Counted from the first letter of the stretch, positions 15,773-25,378 are shown. The stretch is 64,000 nt of DNA from Brevundimonas vesicularis NBRC 12165 (GCF_001592205.1 NZ_BCWM01000001.1:62001-126000), one strand, 5' to 3'. The notes: a model not told the origin generated them from the letters alone. A program made the numbers and translations.

Positions 15773-15909
15773 TCGGCCCTACGACACAGTGACATTATGA
15801 TCTAGCTGACGTCGGGGGCGTTGAATTGGCGCGTTTTGTCCGTTTGCAGCGCAGCATCGTCTTGCGTCGCGGCCAAGGCCTAGACATAAGAGCGAAACCG
15901 CAAATGCGG

Positions 15910-15985
15910 GCCGGCTTAGCTCAGTTGGTAGAGCGCCAGTTTTGTAAACTGGATGTCGCGGGTTCGATTCCTGCAGCCGGCACCA
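15910..15985 (+). tRNA. tRNA-Thr (anticodon TGT)
   Basis: The acceptor GCCGGCT pairs with AGCCGGC. The anticodon arm CCAGT-TTTGTAA-ACTGG gives TGT (threonine), the T loop is TTCGATT and the CCA is encoded (15983-15985). The TetR gene starts 21 bases after it, so the two may share a transcript. Confidence 0.95.
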
Positions 15986-16006
15986 CGCCTTTCGACCATC
16001 GGGGAC

Positions 16007-16633
16007 ATGGCCGACACAACCAACAAGCTGGGCCACAAGATCGGTGCGCGAGGCGGCAGAACCCGCCAGGCGATCCTCGACGCGACCCAACGCCTGTTGA
16101 ACGAGCGGCATTACGGTGAAATTCGCGTCGCCGATCTGGCCTCGGCCGCTGGTGTATCGCCTTCCAACTTCTACACCTATTTCAAGACGGTCGAAGAACC
16201 TGTTCTGGCGTTGTGCGAGGTCGCCGCAGCGGATTTTCAGGGGCTGGCGGCGCATTTCCAGGCCGACTGGCCGGGCGACAAGGCCTTCGTCATCGCGCGC
16301 GCCTTCATTCTGGATGTGATGGCCATCTGGCGCAGCCACGGTCAGGTGCTGCGTGTCGAACATATGCTGGCCGACAATGGCGACGCCGCCTTCGTCGAAA
16401 GCCGGGTGCGCCGTTTGCGCCGGCTGCACCTGTCCATCGAACGTCGCGTGGCCCAAGCCCACGCCAGCGGCCTGCATACCAAGGACTATAGTCCGCGGCT
16501 GGCCTCGTATCAGATCGCCTCGATCGCCGAATCGACGGCGGCCAGTTTCGATCTTCTGCGACGGGCCGATACGCCCGAAGCCATTCTGGATACGGCGGCC
16601 ATTATTATCGTCAAGCTGACGACCGGACGTTAG
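16007..16633 (+). CDS. TetR-family transcription regulator
   Basis: The 208-residue product has an N-terminal helix-turn-helix (about 18-65): RQAILDATQRLLNERHYGEIRVADLASAAGVSPSNFYTYF, typical for TetR. The C-terminal 140 residues form a helical ligand and dimer domain. The ATG at 16007 gives the usual TetR start; the longer frame runs into the tRNA. It overlaps the convergent prepilin peptidase gene by 4 bases. The ligand and targets cannot be read from the sequence. Confidence 0.9.
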   Translation: MADTTNKLGHKIGARGGRTRQAILDATQRLLNERHYGEIRVADLASAAGVSPSNFYTYFKTVEEPVLALCEVAAADFQGLAAHFQADWPGDKAFVIARAFILDVMAIWRSHGQVLRVEHMLADNGDAAFVESRVRRLRRLHLSIERRVAQAHASGLHTKDYSPRLASYQIASIAESTAASFDLLRRADTPEAILDTAAIIIVKLTTGR

Positions 16634-17394
16634 AGGCCCAACTGCCCATACAGCCAGGTCATCCAGATCCCGACGGCCAGGAAGACGCCGAAAGGCAGCT
16701 TCTCTGATCCGCTGACGCTGCGCCGGACCACCAGAATGCCGAAGACCACGCTGAGCCCGACCGCGCAGGCCCACAGCAGCACGCTGGGCAGGCCCATCCA
16801 GCCAACCCAGGCCCCTGCCCCCGCGAACAGGAAGGGGTCGCCTCCCCCCAGTCCCTGACGCTTTCGGACGAGTTGGTAGAGCCAACCGACCAGCCACAGA
16901 CCACAAAACCCGACAGCCGCACCGATCAGATGGGAAAAACCGAGGCCCCAATCCAGAATCAGGGCGACCGTAACCCCTGTCGAGATCAAGGGCAGCGTCA
17001 GACTATCCGGCAGCCAGAAGTGTTCGCCGTCGACGATGGCGATCAGCAACAACTGCCAACCCAGAACGGCTGTGGCGGCGATCATGAATGTCGAGGCGCC
17101 GCCTGTCGCGCCCCACAGGCCGGCCCAGATGCCGATACCGGCCGACGCCAGTTCGATCAGGGGATAACGCGGCGAAATTCGGGTGTGGCATCGCGCACAC
17201 CGAGCGCGCAAGCCAAGCCAGCTAAAGACCGGCACAAGCTCCCAAGGGCGTAGTATTTGATCGCAGCCCCGGCACCGCGAGCGCGCGAAGACGACGTCCT
17301 CGTCGCGCGGCAGGCGAACGCTGACGGCGGCGATGAAGCTGCCGACGATCATGCCCAGCCCGCCCATGACGGCGGCGGCGAGTACAGGATTCAT
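16630..17394 (-). CDS. Prepilin peptidase (type IV leader peptidase and N-methyltransferase)
   Basis: The 254-residue inner-membrane protein has the A24 layout: N-terminal GSFIAAVSVRLP, the zinc-binding Cys pairs CRGC (about 42-45) and CARC (about 66-69), and the two active-site Asp residues in IVDGEHFWLPD and GLGGGDPFLF. It cuts and methylates type IV pilin or pseudopilin precursors. Pilin genes are not in the window. An ATG at 17394 is preferred over the TTG one codon earlier. Confidence 0.92.
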   Translation of the reverse strand: MNPVLAAAVMGGLGMIVGSFIAAVSVRLPRDEDVVFARSRCRGCDQILRPWELVPVFSWLGLRARCARCHTRISPRYPLIELASAGIGIWAGLWGATGGASTFMIAATAVLGWQLLLIAIVDGEHFWLPDSLTLPLISTGVTVALILDWGLGFSHLIGAAVGFCGLWLVGWLYQLVRKRQGLGGGDPFLFAGAGAWVGWMGLPSVLLWACAVGLSVVFGILVVRRSVSGSEKLPFGVFLAVGIWMTWLYGQLGL

Positions 17395-17427
17395 CAAGAC
17401 GTCCCGAAGGCGGCGAACCGCTCAGGC

Positions 17428-19296
17428 TTAACCGCCTCCGAGCGCCACCGCCACATGATAGGTCACCAGCGACGCCAGATAGGCCAGACCGAACATGTAG
17501 CCGATCATGATCCAGGTCCACTTCAGTGAGTTGGTCTCGCGCCGCACGACGCCCAAGGTCGCCACGCACTGGGGCGCAAAGATGTACCAGGCCAGGAAGG
17601 ACAAGGCCGTCGCCAACGACCAGTGCGACGCCAGGGTCGACGCCAGAAGGCCCGTCGCATTTTCGGCGTCAGCGATGGCGTAGGTCGTGCCCAGCGCCGC
17701 CACCGCGACCTCACGCGCCGCCATGCCGGGGATCAGGGCGATGACCATCTGCCAGTTGAAGCCGATAGGGGCGAATATCGGCTCAAGCGCCCGGCCGATC
17801 ATGCCCGCGAACGAATAGTCGATGGCCGGCAAGGTCGCATTCTCGGGCGGATAGGGGAAGGTCGAGAGCACCCACAAGATGATTACCAATGGCAGGATGA
17901 TGCGGCCCGCCCGGTTCAGGAAGATCTTAGCCCGGAGCCACAGGTTGAAGCCCACGCTGCGCAGGTCCGGCGTCTTGTAGGCCGGAAGCTCCATCATAAA
18001 GGGCTCGACCGCGCCGCGCCAGAACACCTTGCGGATCAGCAGGGACACGATCAGGGCGCTGACGATGCCGGCCGCGTAGAGGCCGAACATCACAAGGCCT
18101 TGCAGGTTGGCGAAGCCCCAGACCGTCTCGTTCGGAATGAAGGCGGCGATGATCAGCGTATAGACCGGGATGCGCGCCGAGCAGGTCATCAGGGGGGCGA
18201 CCAGGATGGTGGTCAGGCGGTCACGCCGGGAATCAATCACCCGCGCCGCCATGACGCCGGGAATGGCGCAGGCGAAGCTGGACAGCAGCGGAATGAAGGC
18301 CCGGCCGTGCAGCCCCGCCCCGCCCATGATCTTGTCCATCAGGAAGGCCGCGCGGGCCATATAGCCGAAATCTTCCAGCGCGATGATGAACAGGAACAGG
18401 ATCAAAATCTGCGGCAGGAACACCAGCACACTGCCGACGCCGGAAATGATCCCGTCAACGATCAGGCTTTGCAGCAGACCGTCGGGCAGGACGTTGGCGA
18501 CCAAGCCGCCCAACCAGGCGATGCCGGCCTCGATCCCGTCCATTACGGGCGCGGCCCAGCTGAACACGGCCTGGAACATCACGAACAGCAGGGCGAACAG
18601 GATCAGCAGCCCGCCGACCGGATGCAGCAGCACCGAGTCGATTTTGCCGGTAAGGGTGTCGGGCCGTTCAGGCGGCCGGACACAGGCCTTCATGATCCGC
18701 TCGGCTTCGCGGGCGGCGGCTCGTAGCTCGGCGGAGTCCGGACTGCGCCATTGGCTTTCGGTCACGGCCGCGACAGCGGCCTGGTCCTCGATGGCGGCGA
18801 CCAGATCGTCGATGCCGCGCTTGCGCGTGGCCACGGTGGTGATGATCGGCACGCCCAGTTCGGCGCGCAATCGCTCCAAATCGATGCGCAGGCCCTGGCG
18901 CTGGGCGATGTCGTACATGTTCAACGCCAGAACCATCGGCCGTCCCACGGCCTTCAGCTCCAGAATCAGGCGCAGGACCAGGCGCAGATTGGTGGCGTCG
19001 GCGACGCAGACCACCACGTCGGGCGGCGTCTCGCCGGCCAATCGCCCCAGGACGGCGTCGCGCGTGACCTCCTCGTCCGGGCTGCGCGCGCGCAGGGAAT
19101 AGGTGCCGGGCAGGTCCAGCACCGACATCGTGCGGCCCGAGGCGGCGCGGATCAGGCCTTCCTTGCGCTCCACCGTCACGCCGGCGTAGTTGGCGACCTT
19201 CTGGTGAGCCCCGGTCAGGGCGTTGAACAGAGCCGTCTTGCCGCTGTTGGGATTGCCGACCAGCGCGACGCGAGCCGTCTTCAGCGCAATGTCCAT
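17428..19296 (-). CDS. feoB: Ferrous iron transporter FeoB
   Basis: The 622-residue inner-membrane protein has an N-terminal G domain with G1 GNPNSGKT (14-21), G3 DLPG (60-63) and G4 NMYD (about 125-128), then two Gate-type membrane blocks with the conserved Cys of FACAIPGVMAAR and MTCSARIPVYTLII. It imports Fe2+ coupled to GTP hydrolysis. It is shorter than E. coli FeoB but in the range of alphaproteobacterial forms. The ATG shares one base with the feoA stop (TGATG), so the two are co-translated. Confidence 0.96.
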   Translation of the reverse strand: MDIALKTARVALVGNPNSGKTALFNALTGAHQKVANYAGVTVERKEGLIRAASGRTMSVLDLPGTYSLRARSPDEEVTRDAVLGRLAGETPPDVVVCVADATNLRLVLRLILELKAVGRPMVLALNMYDIAQRQGLRIDLERLRAELGVPIITTVATRKRGIDDLVAAIEDQAAVAAVTESQWRSPDSAELRAAAREAERIMKACVRPPERPDTLTGKIDSVLLHPVGGLLILFALLFVMFQAVFSWAAPVMDGIEAGIAWLGGLVANVLPDGLLQSLIVDGIISGVGSVLVFLPQILILFLFIIALEDFGYMARAAFLMDKIMGGAGLHGRAFIPLLSSFACAIPGVMAARVIDSRRDRLTTILVAPLMTCSARIPVYTLIIAAFIPNETVWGFANLQGLVMFGLYAAGIVSALIVSLLIRKVFWRGAVEPFMMELPAYKTPDLRSVGFNLWLRAKIFLNRAGRIILPLVIILWVLSTFPYPPENATLPAIDYSFAGMIGRALEPIFAPIGFNWQMVIALIPGMAAREVAVAALGTTYAIADAENATGLLASTLASHWSLATALSFLAWYIFAPQCVATLGVVRRETNSLKWTWIMIGYMFGLAYLASLVTYHVAVALGGG

Positions 19297-19562
19297 CAGG
19301 CGGCGCCCAGCCGGATCGACAGGCTTTCCGCCTCGTGACGACGCAGGGCCACGCGCATGTCGTCCACCTTCATGGCGATCGGGTCGCGTCCGAACAGACC
19401 TTCATGCAGCAGTTCGATCTGCGCGCCTTCGACGAAGCCCAGTTCCAGCAGACGGCGTTCCAACTCGACCGCCTCGCCCTGATGGTGACAATGGGCGCCC
19501 ACCTGAACGATGACGCCGCGATCGCCGCGTCGGGCCTGGCTCAACTTTATGGTGTCGGTCAA
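19296..19562 (-). CDS. feoA: FeoA-family protein of ferrous iron uptake
   Basis: The predicted 88-residue product has an SH3-like FeoA fold: LSQARRGDRGVIVQVG, LERRLLELGFVEGAQIELLHEG and a C-terminal VALRRHEAESLSIRL block. It supports FeoB in the membrane. The reading frame is open further upstream, but the only fitting start is TTG at 19562 (L-T-D-T-I-K-L-S); an ATG far upstream would add 51 unrelated residues. Confidence 0.9.
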   Translation of the reverse strand: MTDTIKLSQARRGDRGVIVQVGAHCHHQGEAVELERRLLELGFVEGAQIELLHEGLFGRDPIAMKVDDMRVALRRHEAESLSIRLGAA

Positions 19563-19611
19563 TTCTACGCTCGCACGGGCGAGGCCGCTCCCCAACGGCT
19601 CCGCGTTTCTT

Positions 19612-19628
19612 TGACACTGATTATCAGG
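19612..19628 (-). promoter_or_regulatory. Possible Fur-type site upstream of feoAB
   Basis: TGATAATCA (minus strand, 19618-19626) is an almost perfect palindrome and matches the GATAAT-type core of Fur boxes. It lies about 56 bases upstream of the feoA TTG, where a repressor of iron uptake would sit. It is a short match without further support. Confidence 0.35.
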
Positions 19629-19713
19629 TGCGAGGGGCCTACGTCCAGCAGGACAGCTTGACCAATTGCCGCGCCGATGCGTTGCGCTATCACAAGGCAA
19701 ACAGGAAGCCGCC

Positions 19714-20217
19714 ATGCCCCGCCACGCCCTCGTCGCCCCCCTTCTTCTGGCCCCTCTTTTGGCGTTGGCCGCCTGTGGTCAGGGCGAACCGTCCACAACT
19801 ACGCCTGCCGCGCCGGTTCACGTGCTGACGGATGCGGAAAAGGCGACGCTTCTGGCCTCCCTGCCCGCCCCCTACAATGCGGGCGATCTCGAGAACGGGC
19901 GCCGGGCGTTTGCGCGCTGTCGCGCCTGCCACACCATCGGTGAAGGCGGCCCGGACATGGCGGGGCCAAACCTGTACGGTGTGTTCGGCCGCAAGGCGGG
20001 AGACCGTCCGCGCTATAACTATTCCAACGCTATGCGCACGGCGAACTTCACCTGGGACGCCGAGAAGCTGGACCACTGGCTTGAAAACCCGCGCACCTTC
20101 CTGCCCGGCAACAAGATGACCTTCCCCGGTCTGCCCGACGCCGCGGATCGCCGCGACGTCATCGCCTTCCTGAAGGTGGAGACGGGCTACAAGCCGGAGG
20201 CGGCGCCCGCCGCCTGA
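19714..20217 (+). CDS. Cytochrome c family lipoprotein
   Basis: The 167-residue product starts with a lipoprotein signal (LLLAPLLALAAC, lipobox Cys21). A class I cytochrome c domain follows: the heme-binding CRACH motif (Cys69, Cys72, His73) and the probable axial Met135 in PGNKMTFPGL. The pattern GPNLYGVFGRKAGDRPRYNYS resembles mitochondrial and cytochrome c2-type proteins (cytochrome c552/CycM-like). It is a membrane-anchored electron carrier of the respiratory chain. It converges on the RND permease gene, 4 bases away. Confidence 0.88.
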   Translation: MPRHALVAPLLLAPLLALAACGQGEPSTTTPAAPVHVLTDAEKATLLASLPAPYNAGDLENGRRAFARCRACHTIGEGGPDMAGPNLYGVFGRKAGDRPRYNYSNAMRTANFTWDAEKLDHWLENPRTFLPGNKMTFPGLPDAADRRDVIAFLKVETGYKPEAAPAA

Positions 20218-20221
20218 TCCG

Positions 20222-23200
20222 TCAGACCTCGGGCAGTTCCTTGGGGCCGCCTTCGCGCAGTTCCTGAGCCTCCCACTCCTCGATCTTGCGGGCGGTCCAT
20301 TCCGGCGACTTGGTGAAGCGCGCCAGGACACCATAGATCACCGGCACCACGAACAGGGTCAGGACGGTGGCGAAGATGGCGCCGGTGAAGATCACTACGC
20401 CGATCGTCTGACGGCTGCCGGCGCCTGCGCCTTGCCACAGCACCAGCGGCAGGGCGCCAAAGGCGGTTGCGATCGAGGTCATGATGATCGGACGCAGACG
20501 CAAGGACGACGACTCAATGATCGCCTCCCTGATCGAGCGCCCCTGGTCGCGCAGCTGATTGGCGAACTCGACGATCAGAATGCCGTTCTTGGCCGCCACG
20601 CCGATCAGAATGATCAGGCCGATCTGGCTGTAGATGTTCAGGCTGGAGCCCGCCATCAGCAGGCCGAAAAGCCCGCCCGCCGCCGCCAGCGGCACCGTTA
20701 ACATGATGACCGCAGGCGTGATCCAGCTCTCGAACTGGGCCGCCAGAACCAGGAAGACCAGCAACAGCGCCAAACCGAAGGCTGCGAACACCGCCCCGCC
20801 CGCTTCCTGCTGATCGCGCGCCGCCCCACCCCACTGGGTGACGACGGCGCCTTGCGGCTGCTTGGCCGCCTCGGCGTTCAGGAACTGAATCGCGTCGTCG
20901 ATCGTGGTGCCGGGATTGAGGTCGGCCTGCAGGGAGATCGCGCGCTGCCGATCCAGACGGCGACGGTCCGGCGTGTCCCCGCTGGTCTTGGTCGTGACCA
21001 CGGCCGACAGCGGCACGAGTTGGCCGCCCCCGGTTGCAACATACAGGGCTTCCAGGTCGGCGACCTCGCGACGATTGTCGCGCTCGGTCTGCAGGATGAC
21101 ATCGTATTCCTGACCACCCTTGATGTAGGTCGTGGCGCGGCGAGAGCCAAACATTGTCTCCAGCGTGCGGCCGATCGACTGGGAGGAAACGCCCAGCGCG
21201 GCGGCTTTCTGCGGATCGACATCGACCAGCAGACGCGGCGAGTTCGGCTCATAGTTCAGGCGTGGACGCGAGAAGCCAGGATTGGCTTGGGCTGCGGCCA
21301 GCATCGGCTGGAGCCAGGCGTAGATCTGCTGGTAGTCGCTGCCGGTCGCGATCAGTTCGATGGAGTTGGAGTTGCCGCCGCCGCGCTGGAAGGCGCCGGG
21401 GGTCGAGGCGTTGACCTGGGCGCCCGTCTGGCCGCGCAGCTTGCCATTCAGTTCCTGAGCGATCTCGGCCGCCGAGCGGTCGCGCTTGGACCAGTCGGCG
21501 AGCGTGAGGACGGCGTTGCCGGAGTTGAAGCTGCCGCCGCCGAAGCCGGGCGCGGACACCAGATAGCTGTCGGCCTCGCCGCTCGTCTTGTATTCAGCCA
21601 GCAGAGGCTCCAGCCCCAGCATGATCTTGCGGGTATAGTCGAAGCCCGCGCCCTCGGGCCCGGCGACGCGCACCGTGACCCGGCCGCGATCCTCGTCCGG
21701 CACCAATTCGTTAGGCAGGGTCAGGAAGATGCCGCCCGCCCCTGCGGCGACGAGCAGGATCAGGGCGCCGACGCCGATCACGGCGATGCGACGGCCCAAC
21801 AGCATCTCCAGCGACCGGCCATAGGACGACTTCAGCCGGTCCATACCCCAGTCGACCTTGCGCGCCACCCAGCCGCCGCCATGAGCAGGGCGCAGGATCT
21901 TGGACGCCAGCATCGGCGACAGACTGAGCGCCAGGAAGGCGGAGAAGGCCACGGCCGCCGCGATCGCTGCGGCCAGTTCGACGAACAGACGTCCGACATA
22001 GCCCGGCAGGAACAGCAGCGGCGCAAACACTGACAGCAGGACGATGGTGGTGGCCACGACCGCGAAGAAGACCTGGCGCGCGCCGCGTTCGGCGGCGACC
22101 AGAGGCGGCTCGCCCAGATCCAGACGGCGCTGGATGTTCTCGACCACCACGATGGCGTCATCGACCACGAGGCCGATCGCCAGAACCAGGGCCAGCAAAG
22201 TCAACAGGTTCAGCGAGAAGCCTAGCGGGGCCAAGACGATGAAGGTCGCCAGCAGACAGATCGGCGCCACGATGGAGGGGATCAGCGCGGCTCGCAGGCT
22301 GCCAAGGAAGATGAAGTTCACCAGGGCCACCAGGGCCATGGAGATGCCGATGGTGATCCAGACCTCGTCGATCGCGTGCGAAGTGAAGACCGAGTTGTCG
22401 GATCCGACCTCGATGGTCACGCCCGGCGGCAGTGTCGGCCGGATTTCCTCGATCATCTTGTGGACGCCGTCCGAGATGGCGAGGTCGTTGGATTGCGCCT
22501 GACGGGTCACGGCCAGGCCGATCTGATCCATGCCGTTGCCGCGGAACAGACGCCGGTCTTCTTCCGGCGCCTCCTCGACGCGGGCGATGTCGCCAAGGCG
22601 CGTCACATAAGTCGGCTGCCCCTGGATGATGGCTGAAGAGCCGCTGCCTGTCCCCGTGGCGACTGTCGCTGAGGCCGAGGCTGAGCCTCGCGTCCCGATG
22701 GGCAACTGGCGGAAGTCTTCCGGCAGGGCGTAGGTGCGCGCCACGCGGACGGTGTAGTCCTTGTCCGTCGATTCCAGCGAGCCGGCGGGCAGTTCGACGT
22801 TCTGGTTCGTCAGGGCCGTCTCGACGTCGTTGACCGTCAGGCCCCGCGCCGCCATGGCAGCGGAATCCAGCCAGATGCGCATCGAATAGCGCTGCTCGCC
22901 ATATATGTTGACCTGGGCCACGCCGGGCACCGTCGCCATCCGGTCGATCAGATAGCGGTCAGCGTAATCGGTCAGCTGCAGCCGGTTCATGCTGGTCGAG
23001 CGCAGGAAGACGATGATGATCGGCTGGCTGTCGGAATCGGCCTTGGCCACCTCAGGCGGGTCGGCCTGGTCCGGCAGGCGGCCGACCACGCGGCTGACGC
23101 GGTCGCGTACGTCGTTGGCGGCGTCGTCGATGTTGCGGTCCAGCGAGAACTCGATGTTCACGTTGGAGCGTCCGTCGCGGCTAGTCGAGTTGATGCGTTC

Positions 23201-23431
23201 GACGCCCTGGATGCCGGCGATCTGCTGCTCCACCGGCTCGGTGATGCGGCTTTCGATCACCTCGGCCGAGGCGCCGGCGTAGCTGGTGTTGACCGACACG
23301 ATCGGCGGATCGACGTCGGGCAGTTCACGCACGGGCAGGAAGAAGAAGGCCGCCGCGCCGATGACGCACAGCACGGTGGCCGCGACGGCCGCGAAGACAG
23401 GCCGCCGGACCGAAACGTCGGACAGCATCAT
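20222..23431 (-). CDS. RND multidrug efflux permease (AcrB/MexB family)
   Basis: A 1069-residue inner-membrane proton antiporter of the HAE1 type: MMLSDVSVRRPVFAAV start, two large periplasmic loops and 12 predicted membrane helices. The proton-relay Asp pair is visible in LAIGLVVDDAIVVVEN, and the typical IGVAAKNGILIVEFANQLRDQG block is near the C-terminus. It follows the adaptor gene with a 4-base overlap (ATGA). No outer-membrane TolC-type gene is next to it, so it probably uses a shared channel. Substrates cannot be read from sequence. Confidence 0.95.
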   Translation of the reverse strand: MMLSDVSVRRPVFAAVAATVLCVIGAAAFFFLPVRELPDVDPPIVSVNTSYAGASAEVIESRITEPVEQQIAGIQGVERINSTSRDGRSNVNIEFSLDRNIDDAANDVRDRVSRVVGRLPDQADPPEVAKADSDSQPIIIVFLRSTSMNRLQLTDYADRYLIDRMATVPGVAQVNIYGEQRYSMRIWLDSAAMAARGLTVNDVETALTNQNVELPAGSLESTDKDYTVRVARTYALPEDFRQLPIGTRGSASASATVATGTGSGSSAIIQGQPTYVTRLGDIARVEEAPEEDRRLFRGNGMDQIGLAVTRQAQSNDLAISDGVHKMIEEIRPTLPPGVTIEVGSDNSVFTSHAIDEVWITIGISMALVALVNFIFLGSLRAALIPSIVAPICLLATFIVLAPLGFSLNLLTLLALVLAIGLVVDDAIVVVENIQRRLDLGEPPLVAAERGARQVFFAVVATTIVLLSVFAPLLFLPGYVGRLFVELAAAIAAAVAFSAFLALSLSPMLASKILRPAHGGGWVARKVDWGMDRLKSSYGRSLEMLLGRRIAVIGVGALILLVAAGAGGIFLTLPNELVPDEDRGRVTVRVAGPEGAGFDYTRKIMLGLEPLLAEYKTSGEADSYLVSAPGFGGGSFNSGNAVLTLADWSKRDRSAAEIAQELNGKLRGQTGAQVNASTPGAFQRGGGNSNSIELIATGSDYQQIYAWLQPMLAAAQANPGFSRPRLNYEPNSPRLLVDVDPQKAAALGVSSQSIGRTLETMFGSRRATTYIKGGQEYDVILQTERDNRREVADLEALYVATGGGQLVPLSAVVTTKTSGDTPDRRRLDRQRAISLQADLNPGTTIDDAIQFLNAEAAKQPQGAVVTQWGGAARDQQEAGGAVFAAFGLALLLVFLVLAAQFESWITPAVIMLTVPLAAAGGLFGLLMAGSSLNIYSQIGLIILIGVAAKNGILIVEFANQLRDQGRSIREAIIESSSLRLRPIIMTSIATAFGALPLVLWQGAGAGSRQTIGVVIFTGAIFATVLTLFVVPVIYGVLARFTKSPEWTARKIEEWEAQELREGGPKELPEV

Positions 23432-24531
23432 TTGGCGGCGCCCGACTTGCGACCCTGGCCGCCCACGCTGACCGGCGCGCCCGGCTGAATACGGTTCAGG
23501 CCCGACCCGACGATGCGGTCGCCCGCCTCGATACCGGACAGGATTTCAACAAAGCCGTTCTCGACGGCCCCGGTTTCGACCTCGACCCGCTGGGCGGTGG
23601 AGCCGTTCTGGCCGGGCGCGATGCGATAGACGAAGGCGCCGGCGCCTTCATATTGCACGGCCGACTCGGGCACGGCGGCGCTCTGACGCTGGCCCTGCTG
23701 GACCGCCACACGCATCAGCATGCCGGGACGGATCCGACCGCCGGGGTTGGGGAACTCCGCGCGCGCGGTTGCGGCGCGGGTCGTTTCGTTGACGCGCGTG
23801 TCGATCAGGGCGATCCGCCCAGTGAACGGCTCGTCGCCATAGGCGTCTGCCGTCGCCGTCAGCTGGGCGCCGGGACGCAGCAGGTTCAGATAGCGCTCAG
23901 GCAGGGGGAAATCGACGCGGATCGTCGAGGTGTCGTCCAGCGTCGTGATCACCGCGCCCGGGTTGATCAACGTGCCGGGCGTCACCGTCGTCAGACCGAC
24001 GCGCCCGGAGAACGGCGCCCGGATTACCCGATCGCCGCGACGCGCTTGGGCCGCCTGCAACGACGCCCGCGCGGTTTCCAACCCGGTCTCGGCCTGTTCC
24101 AGCATGACCTGGGGCGCGACGCCCCGGTCGGCCAGGGCCTTGTAGCGATCGTATTCACGCTGGGCCTGATTCACGTTGGCGCGAGCCTCGATAATGGCGG
24201 CGTCTTCTTCACGCGCTTGGAGTTCGACCAGTGGCGCGCCAGCCGAGACGTACTGGCCGTCCGCGAACAGGACGCGGGTGATCAGTTCGGTGGTCGAAGA
24301 GGTGACGTTCACCGACCGCTCGCCGCGCGCCACGCCCAAAACGCGAATCTGATCCGAGAAGGGTCGCTGCGCCACGACGGCCTCGGACACCTGCTGCGCC
24401 CCGCGTCCGCGCCCCGCGCCCGGCCCTGCCGCCTTCTTTTCGTCTCCAGCGGAGACTTTGACGATGGCGGCGACGACCATCAGGGCAAGCAGGACGGCGG
24501 CGGCGACGAGGAAGAAGTGACGTTTGATCAC
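23428..24531 (-). CDS. RND efflux periplasmic adaptor (membrane fusion protein)
   Basis: The 367-residue product has one N-terminal membrane anchor (about 7-25), a lipoyl-like half domain (about 70-100), a helical hairpin (about 105-160, EARANVNQAQREYDRY and QVMLEQAETGLETARASLQAAQARRGD), the second lipoyl half (RAPFSGRVGLTTVTPGTLIN) and beta-barrel and membrane-proximal domains. It links the permease to an outer-membrane channel. It is the first gene of the pump operon, behind the double palindrome at 24565-24608. Confidence 0.93.
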   Translation of the reverse strand: MIKRHFFLVAAAVLLALMVVAAIVKVSAGDEKKAAGPGAGRGRGAQQVSEAVVAQRPFSDQIRVLGVARGERSVNVTSSTTELITRVLFADGQYVSAGAPLVELQAREEDAAIIEARANVNQAQREYDRYKALADRGVAPQVMLEQAETGLETARASLQAAQARRGDRVIRAPFSGRVGLTTVTPGTLINPGAVITTLDDTSTIRVDFPLPERYLNLLRPGAQLTATADAYGDEPFTGRIALIDTRVNETTRAATARAEFPNPGGRIRPGMLMRVAVQQGQRQSAAVPESAVQYEGAGAFVYRIAPGQNGSTAQRVEVETGAVENGFVEILSGIEAGDRIVGSGLNRIQPGAPVSVGGQGRKSGAAK

Positions 24532-24564
24532 GCGGGGGTCTCTCGGTCAGGGGGACGCCGCATG

Positions 24565-24608
24565 CATTACCGGGTAATGAAGTGCGCGCAATGTTACGTA
24601 TCAGTAAC
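24565..24608. promoter_or_regulatory. Two tandem palindromes, candidate repressor operators of the RND operon
   Basis: CATTACC-G-GGTAATG (24565-24579) is a perfect palindrome. GTTAC-GTATCA-GTAAC (24593-24608) has perfect 5-bp arms and is near-symmetric overall. Both share TTAC...GTAA half sites. They sit 34-77 bases upstream of the adaptor start, where TetR-type pump repressors bind. No regulator gene adjoins the operon. Confidence 0.55.
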
Positions 24609-24643
24609 GTGCCGGATCACATTTTCCGTCGAGGAAATCTTGC

Positions 24644-25378
24644 CTAAAATCGTCTCCAAATCGAAAGAACGGGCCCGCTGCTGATGGGGATCTCCTGGCC
24701 TGCGACGGTTTGTCTCCATCCGGCCTGCAAGCTCCAGGCGCCGAAATCACGCACCACCGAGGCTTCCAAGGACAGCCAGCGCGCGCCGCCGTCGGCCGCG
24801 CCGCCGAACGCCTGGCCCAGCATCATCCAATCCTCGCCGATCCGGGCGCCCGCCGTGGCGTCGATGCGGGTTTCATCCGGCAAGCCGTCCCGCAGACGGC
24901 GTGCGGCCTGAAGCTCGACAAATGCGCCGTCCATTCCCCAGCGCTCGCCCATCTCGCCAAGGGATCGGCCGACCGAAACTCGCGCCTCCCAATCGTGATC
25001 GCCTACGCCCGGCGCGGCATAGCCGGCGTTGCGCCCCTCCCCGGCTTGGGTATAGCCGCCGTAAAGGCTGACGGCGTTCAGGTCGTCGCGCCAGACCTGC
25101 CAAGTCGCACCGATTTCGATTGGGCCGCGTCCGCTGTAGTCGACGAAGGCGTCCTCGCCGTCCTGCCAGTCCGCCTTGAGCTGCAGCGTCAGCCGATCCG
25201 ACACGCCGTATTCGGCGAACAGACCCAAGGTCGCGTCGCGCCGCTGGCCGCGCAGATCACGCTCCTCGCCACCAGCGTCGAAACCTGTGTCGGCGCTCAG
25301 CCGCTCATATTTGACGATGGCTTGGCCCTTGCCTTTCGGCTGGGTCCAGGCGCCGGCGACGACTTCAGCCGGCGTCAA
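24644..25378 (-). CDS. Outer-membrane-like beta-barrel or exported protein, start codon uncertain
   Basis: The product (about 244 residues from TTG at 25378) is rich in alternating hydrophobic strands ending in aromatic residues, for example LFAEYGVSDRLTLQLKADW and GPIEIGATWQVWRDDLNAVSLYGGY, and ends in Trp-Arg-Arg-Phe, a C-terminal Phe typical of outer-membrane barrels. The residues before the TTG (RRLVPVVAGALVLAALTPAE) look like a signal peptide, but no ATG, GTG or TTG precedes them before the frame runs deep into the aldolase gene. Either a non-standard start is used or the 5' end has changed. Function unknown. Confidence 0.6.
   Translation of the reverse strand: MTPAEVVAGAWTQPKGKGQAIVKYERLSADTGFDAGGEERDLRGQRRDATLGLFAEYGVSDRLTLQLKADWQDGEDAFVDYSGRGPIEIGATWQVWRDDLNAVSLYGGYTQAGEGRNAGYAAPGVGDHDWEARVSVGRSLGEMGERWGMDGAFVELQAARRLRDGLPDETRIDATAGARIGEDWMMLGQAFGGAADGGARWLSLEASVVRDFGAWSLQAGWRQTVAGQEIPISSGPVLSIWRRF

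Noticed and set aside
20852..22033. 393-residue plus-strand frame opposite the RND permease
   Set aside because: It is a shadow of the permease with no motifs of its own.
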